8,593 nt of DNA from an uncultured Caryophanales bacterium (lineage in GTDB: Bacteria; Bacillota_I; Bacilli_A; RFN20; CAG-826). The stretch is from positions 1-8,593 of the forward strand of contig CABQKC010000043.1 in the NCBI GenBank assembly GCA_902464635.1. The letters run 5' to 3'. Position 1 is the stretch's first letter. Each line of letters starts with the position of its first letter. The position numbers and the translations under genes were made by a program. Below are positions 5,950 to 8,593 of the stretch, piece by piece. The notes under the pieces are model-generated. The model saw nothing but the letters and a program-made list of their open reading frames with translations. It made no database searches and was not told the DNA's origin.

Positions 5950-7824
5950 TTATTCCTTGCTAATGGCCTTGAAACGGCAGCTAGCCATACAAGAACCGCA
6001 CTTGATACATTTGCTTTGATCAATTTGATATGGTTCTTTGCCTGGGACGCCATGTATACAAGATACTGGGCAGTTTCTAGCACACAAGGAACATTTCTTA
6101 CATAGATTTGGATCAATGACATAACGCATGAGTTTCTTACAAACATGGGCTGGGCATTTCTTATCCTTAACATGGGCTTCATATTCTTCTGGGAAGTTGA
6201 CCATGGTGGAAAGGATTGGGTTAGCGGCCGTTTGTCCTAAAGCACATAGCGCACCGTTTTTAATGACGGTAGCAAGATATTTCATGTCTTCTAGAGTTTG
6301 CTCGGTAGCAGTTCCGTTTGTAACGCTAGTAAGCATTTCGTATAGACGCTTTGTACCAATACGACAATGTGAGCATTTTCCACAAGATTCATTGCAGATG
6401 AAGTCCATATAGAAATGGGCAACGTCAACCATGCAGTTATCTTCATCCATGACAATGGCACCGCCACTACCCATCATTGAGCCTTTGGCGACTAATGAAT
6501 CATAATCGATCGGAGTATCTAAATCCTTTTCGGTAAGGCAGCCACCACTAGGTCCACCAGTTTGGATAGCCTTGAATTTCTTATTGTTTGGAATTCCTCC
6601 TCCGATATCGAATACAAGTGTCCTTAATGTAGTTCCCATTGGGACTTCAACTAGACCGACGTTATTGACTTTGCCACCAAGGGCAAATACTTTTGTACCT
6701 TTGGAGGTTTCAGTACCCATCTTGGCATATTCACTAGCACCAACCCTAATGATATAGGCGATTTGGGCTAAGGTTTCGACGTTATTGACACAAGTTGGCT
6801 TGCCCCATAATCCCTTGATTGCAGGGAATGGAGGTCTTGGGCGAGGCATACCTCTTTTGCCTTCGATAGAATTTAATAAAGCAGTTTCTTCACCACATAC
6901 AAAGGCGCCAGCACCTAATCTAAGGTGGGCCCTAAAACTAAAGTCAGTTCCAAGGATATGGTCTCCAAGAAGTCCGACTTTCTCCATGTCTTCAATTGCT
7001 CTTTGAAGTCTTTCGACTGCGACTGGATATTCGGCACGGACATAGAAATAGCCTTCGCTAGCGCCGAAAGCATAACCAGCTATCATCATGCCTTCGATGA
7101 CTTCAAATGGATTTCCTTCTAATATCGAACGATCCATGAAGGCACCTGGGTCGCCTTCATCGCCATTGCAGACTATATATTTTTGATCAGCTTGTACATT
7201 AGCGGCAAATTGCCATTTTCTTCCAGTAGGGAAACCAGCTCCTCCCCTACCTCTTAACCCACTAGCAAGTACTTCATCGATTACTTGTTGAGGGGTCATG
7301 GTTGTAAGGACTTTCTTCAAAGCCTTAAAGCCATCATATCCTAAAGACTCTTCTAGATAATCAGGATTAATCAAAGAGCAGCCATGCAAGGCAACTCTAA
7401 CTTGTTTCTTATAGAAGTTGATGTCATCTTGCCTAACAACCTTTTCATGGGTGACTGGATCGACATAGAGAAGATTCTCGCAAATCTTTCCACCGATTAA
7501 ATCATCTTCGACGATTTGCTTGACATCACTTACCTTAACGGCACGGTAAAGTGTATCCTCTGGGAATATTTTGACAAAAGGTCCTTGGGAGCAAAAACCA
7601 AAGCAGCCAACATGGTTGACACTTACTTTGTCTTCTAATCCTTTTTCCTTTACCAAACGTCTTAATTCTTCGATAATATCTGCAGAAGCATTGGCCAAAC
7701 AGCCAGTACCGCCACAAACGACAACGGCTCTTTTTCCATTCGTGCCTTTAATCTTGGCTTCAAATTCGGCACTATATTTATCAATGCAATTTTGCAAACA
7801 TTCAGGGCTAGTAATCTTGTTCAT
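5950..7824 (-). CDS. hydB: NuoF-like flavoprotein subunit of NAD(P)-linked [FeFe] hydrogenase
   Basis: The 624-residue protein carries the FMN and NAD(P)H sites of a HydABC/HndABCD-type complex. Domains in order: a thioredoxin-like [2Fe-2S] domain (C37, C42, C74, C78); the NuoF core with the glycine-rich FMN/NAD motif GLRGRGGAGFPTGRKW (189-204), NGDEGDPGAF (220-229) and GEETALLNSIEG (311-322); an SLBB-like segment (about 375-430); the NuoF [4Fe-4S] site (C481, C484, C487, C527); and a C-terminal two-cluster ferredoxin domain (C575/578/581/585 and C606/609/612/616). This added ferredoxin domain is typical of HydB of electron-bifurcating hydrogenases, but sequence alone does not prove bifurcation or NAD versus NADP use. 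A CPAHVC segment (557-562) could hold another metal. The gene starts 5 bp after hydC; the likely SD is GGAAGGG in the hydC 3' end, with a second purine run close to the ATG. Confidence 0.96.
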   Translation of the reverse strand: MNKITSPECLQNCIDKYSAEFEAKIKGTNGKRAVVVCGGTGCLANASADIIEELRRLVKEKGLEDKVSVNHVGCFGFCSQGPFVKIFPEDTLYRAVKVSDVKQIVEDDLIGGKICENLLYVDPVTHEKVVRQDDINFYKKQVRVALHGCSLINPDYLEESLGYDGFKALKKVLTTMTPQQVIDEVLASGLRGRGGAGFPTGRKWQFAANVQADQKYIVCNGDEGDPGAFMDRSILEGNPFEVIEGMMIAGYAFGASEGYFYVRAEYPVAVERLQRAIEDMEKVGLLGDHILGTDFSFRAHLRLGAGAFVCGEETALLNSIEGKRGMPRPRPPFPAIKGLWGKPTCVNNVETLAQIAYIIRVGASEYAKMGTETSKGTKVFALGGKVNNVGLVEVPMGTTLRTLVFDIGGGIPNNKKFKAIQTGGPSGGCLTEKDLDTPIDYDSLVAKGSMMGSGGAIVMDEDNCMVDVAHFYMDFICNESCGKCSHCRIGTKRLYEMLTSVTNGTATEQTLEDMKYLATVIKNGALCALGQTAANPILSTMVNFPEEYEAHVKDKKCPAHVCKKLMRYVIDPNLCKKCSLCARNCPVSCIHGVPGKEPYQIDQSKCIKCGSCMASCRFKAISKE

Positions 7825-7829
7825 TTCCT

Positions 7830-8318
7830 TTATTTCCCTTCCGCGTCTAGCTTTCTATATTCTTCAATGATCTTTCCTACTTGGTCAGGGGTGACTTTTG
7901 GATAGACCTTGCCATTGATTGACATGGCTGGAGCTAAAGCGCAAGCGCCGATACAGCGGACAGCTTCGATAGTAAATAAGCCATCTTCTGTAGTTTCTCC
8001 TGGCCCAACACCTAGCATGGCAGAGAATTTATCGACAACAGCTTGGGAATTCTTTACATAGCAAGCAGTCCCTAAGCAAATGCCTAAAACGTATTTTCCC
8101 TTTGGCTTTAAGGAGAAATATGAATAGAAAGAGACTACTCCATAAATCTCTGCAACAGGGATACCGGTGCAAGAAGATACGACTTCCTGTATTTCAAGTG
8201 GGATATATCCATATTTCTTTTGGATATCCGAAAGAATCATCATTAAAGGAGAAGGTTCGTCTTTATGGGCATCACAAATAGACTTAACCCCTTCTATAAC
8301 TTCTTTTTTTATTGGCAT
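7830..8318 (-). CDS. hydC: NuoE-like [2Fe-2S] subunit of the hydrogenase
   Basis: This 162-residue thioredoxin-fold protein of the NuoE/HydC/HndA family has the standard length. An N-terminal helical part (about 1-70, with the conserved IYGVVSFYSYF at 58-68) precedes the [2Fe-2S] domain, whose ligands are C81 and C86 (CLGTAC) and C122 and C126 (CIGAC). It normally sits beside the HydB flavin and takes part in electron transfer between NAD(P)H and the hydrogenase. It is the first gene of the operon, in the common order hydC-hydB-hydA. The start chosen is the ATG at 8318, with GGAGG 5 nt upstream. An in-frame TTG twelve bases earlier overlaps that SD and is unlikely to be used. Confidence 0.95.
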   Translation of the reverse strand: MPIKKEVIEGVKSICDAHKDEPSPLMMILSDIQKKYGYIPLEIQEVVSSCTGIPVAEIYGVVSFYSYFSLKPKGKYVLGICLGTACYVKNSQAVVDKFSAMLGVGPGETTEDGLFTIEAVRCIGACALAPAMSINGKVYPKVTPDQVGKIIEEYRKLDAEGK

Positions 8319-8323
8319 ATTTA

Positions 8324-8328
8324 CCTCC
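8324..8328 (-). promoter_or_regulatory. SD that sets the hydC start
   Basis: GGAGG on the minus strand lies 5 nt before the ATG at 8318. The longer frame would begin with a TTG at 8330 whose own second codon lies inside this SD, so the shorter protein beginning MPIKKEV is preferred. Confidence 0.75.
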
Positions 8329-8330
8329 AA

Positions 8331-8346
8331 GGGCTATAAATAGCCC
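8331..8346 (-). promoter_or_regulatory. Perfect 5'-UTR hairpin next to the hydC SD
   Basis: The minus-strand sequence GGGCTATTTATAGCCC forms a perfect 6-bp stem with a 4-nt loop (TTTA). It ends 2 nt before the GGAGG SD and begins only about 6 nt after the predicted transcription start. It has no T tract, so it is not a terminator. It may protect the 5' end of the mRNA, tune ribosome access, or act as DNA as an operator for a dimeric repressor. Confidence 0.6.
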
Positions 8347-8358
8347 GTTGACTTAGTA

Positions 8359-8387
8359 ATTTTAGGAAAACAAATTGCCTTTTTCAA
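8359..8387 (-). promoter_or_regulatory. Predicted sigma-70/SigA promoter of hydCBA
   Basis: On the minus strand, TTGAAA (8382-8387, 5 of 6 matches to the -35 consensus) and TAAAAT (8359-8364, 5 of 6 matches to the -10) are separated by exactly 17 bp. Transcription would begin near 8352, giving a leader of about 34 nt. Of the AT-rich boxes upstream of hydC, this is the best pair with good spacing. A weaker pair, TTGTTA-N17-TATTCT (8493-8521), lies further upstream. Confidence 0.6.
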
Positions 8388-8400
8388 TTAAACTATCAAT

Positions 8401-8467
8401 TTACCGATATAATAAGGATAGTAAACATTTTCGGTTATTTTGTTTGTTAACTTAACTTAATCGGTAA
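8401..8467. repeat. Three TTACCGA-like boxes, starts 30 bp apart
   Basis: On the plus strand the boxes read TTACCGA (8401-8407), TCGGTTA (8431-8437) and TCGGTAA (8461-8467). The last two are direct repeats extended by a following TTT, and the first is inverted relative to them. Box starts are exactly 30 bp apart. They are centred about 52, 82 and 112 bp upstream of the predicted hyd start site, as for an activator or multi-site regulator. The only CG-containing words in this AT-rich stretch fall within the boxes, so they stand out. The regulator is unknown. Confidence 0.45.
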
Positions 8468-8528
8468 TTTTAATAACCTAATTAAGTGAAATAGAATATA
8501 ATTTTTCTATCTGTTTAACAAATAATGT

Positions 8529-8571
8529 AATCTAATCATGTACTTGGTTAGATTTTCTTTTTATCTAATCA
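8529..8571. repeat. Overlapping alternative hairpins upstream of the hyd promoter
   Basis: AATCTAATCA (8529-8538) pairs with TGGTTAGATT (8545-8554) in a 10-bp stem with one G-T pair and a 6-nt loop. On the plus strand this is followed by a pyrimidine-rich TTCTTTTT. The middle arm can instead pair with a third copy, ATCTAATC (8563-8570). In plus-strand RNA the first stem resembles a weak terminator, but no plus-strand gene is seen to end here. A minus-strand gene could end at the TAG at 8565-8567, with only eight codons visible, which is too little to call. Confidence 0.3.
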
Positions 8572-8593
8572 GTATAATCAATATATGCCGTTA

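Noticed and set aside
5943..6182. 79-codon minus-strand frame overlapping the hydB 3' end, with a TAA-to-SD context at its end
   Set aside because: It is an out-of-frame reading of the cysteine-rich ferredoxin domain; the in-frame hydB product has correct cluster spacing through to its stop.
7571..7870. Plus-strand open frame across the hydC-hydB junction
   Set aside because: It is antisense to two well-supported genes and has no motif or ribosome site.
8319..8330. TTG start giving a HydC four residues longer
   Set aside because: The codons would lie within the GGAGG SD itself; the ATG at 8318 is correctly spaced.
8447..8460. Tandem TTAAC-TTAAC-TTAA run
   Set aside because: It is too short and low in complexity to call a repeat element or operator on its own.
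8493..8521. Second promoter TTGTTA-N17-TATTCT on the minus strand
   Set aside because: Only four of six bases match in each box and the leader would exceed 150 nt; such pairs are expected by chance in this AT-rich stretch.
8585..8593. ATG on the plus strand at the right edge after a TATAAT (8573-8578)
   Set aside because: There is no SD and no good -35, and only three codons are visible before the window ends.

Overview
The window is AT-rich and uses the standard bacterial code: TGG encodes Trp, and no in-frame TGA is read through. All eight recognisable genes lie on the minus strand, so the window reads right to left. Family content and gene order (cysS, then rlmB, then a sigma factor) suggest a low-GC Bacillota or Mollicutes-related anaerobe, possibly from the gut. 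This placement is an inference from content; no rRNA is present to confirm it.

Region 1 (8593 to about 4086) is a fermentative hydrogenase operon, hydC-hydB-hydA. It encodes a NuoE-like subunit, a NuoF-like flavoprotein and a catalytic [FeFe] hydrogenase with the full chain of Fe-S clusters. A sigma-70-type promoter (TTGAAA-N17-TAAAAT) lies just upstream. The predicted mRNA begins with a perfect hairpin next to a strong Shine-Dalgarno (SD) sequence. Three copies of a TTACCGA-like box, whose starts are exactly 30 bp apart, lie upstream of the promoter. A rho-independent terminator follows hydA. The complex should couple oxidation of NAD(P)H, possibly together with reduced ferredoxin, to H2 formation, disposing of fermentative reductant. 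The HydE/F/G maturases it needs are not in this window.

Region 2 (4075 to 1) is a tightly packed housekeeping cluster: a HAD-family phosphatase (gph-like), cysS, an MgtC/SapB-family membrane protein, rlmB, and the 5' part of a divergent sigma-70-like gene that runs off the left edge. It resembles the Firmicutes cysS-mrnC-rlmB-yacP-sigH neighbourhood, but an mgtC-like gene sits where mini-RNase III is usual. The genes are separated by 2 to 24 bp, and SD sites overlap upstream stop codons or coding sequence, which suggests translational coupling.

No mobile element, CRISPR array, tRNA, rRNA or phage gene is visible. The genes are familiar families. The points worth a second look are regulatory (the phased boxes, and the terminator abutting the gph start codon), the divergent sigma factor, and a few residue-level oddities. 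I did not find convincing evidence of an undescribed multi-gene system.
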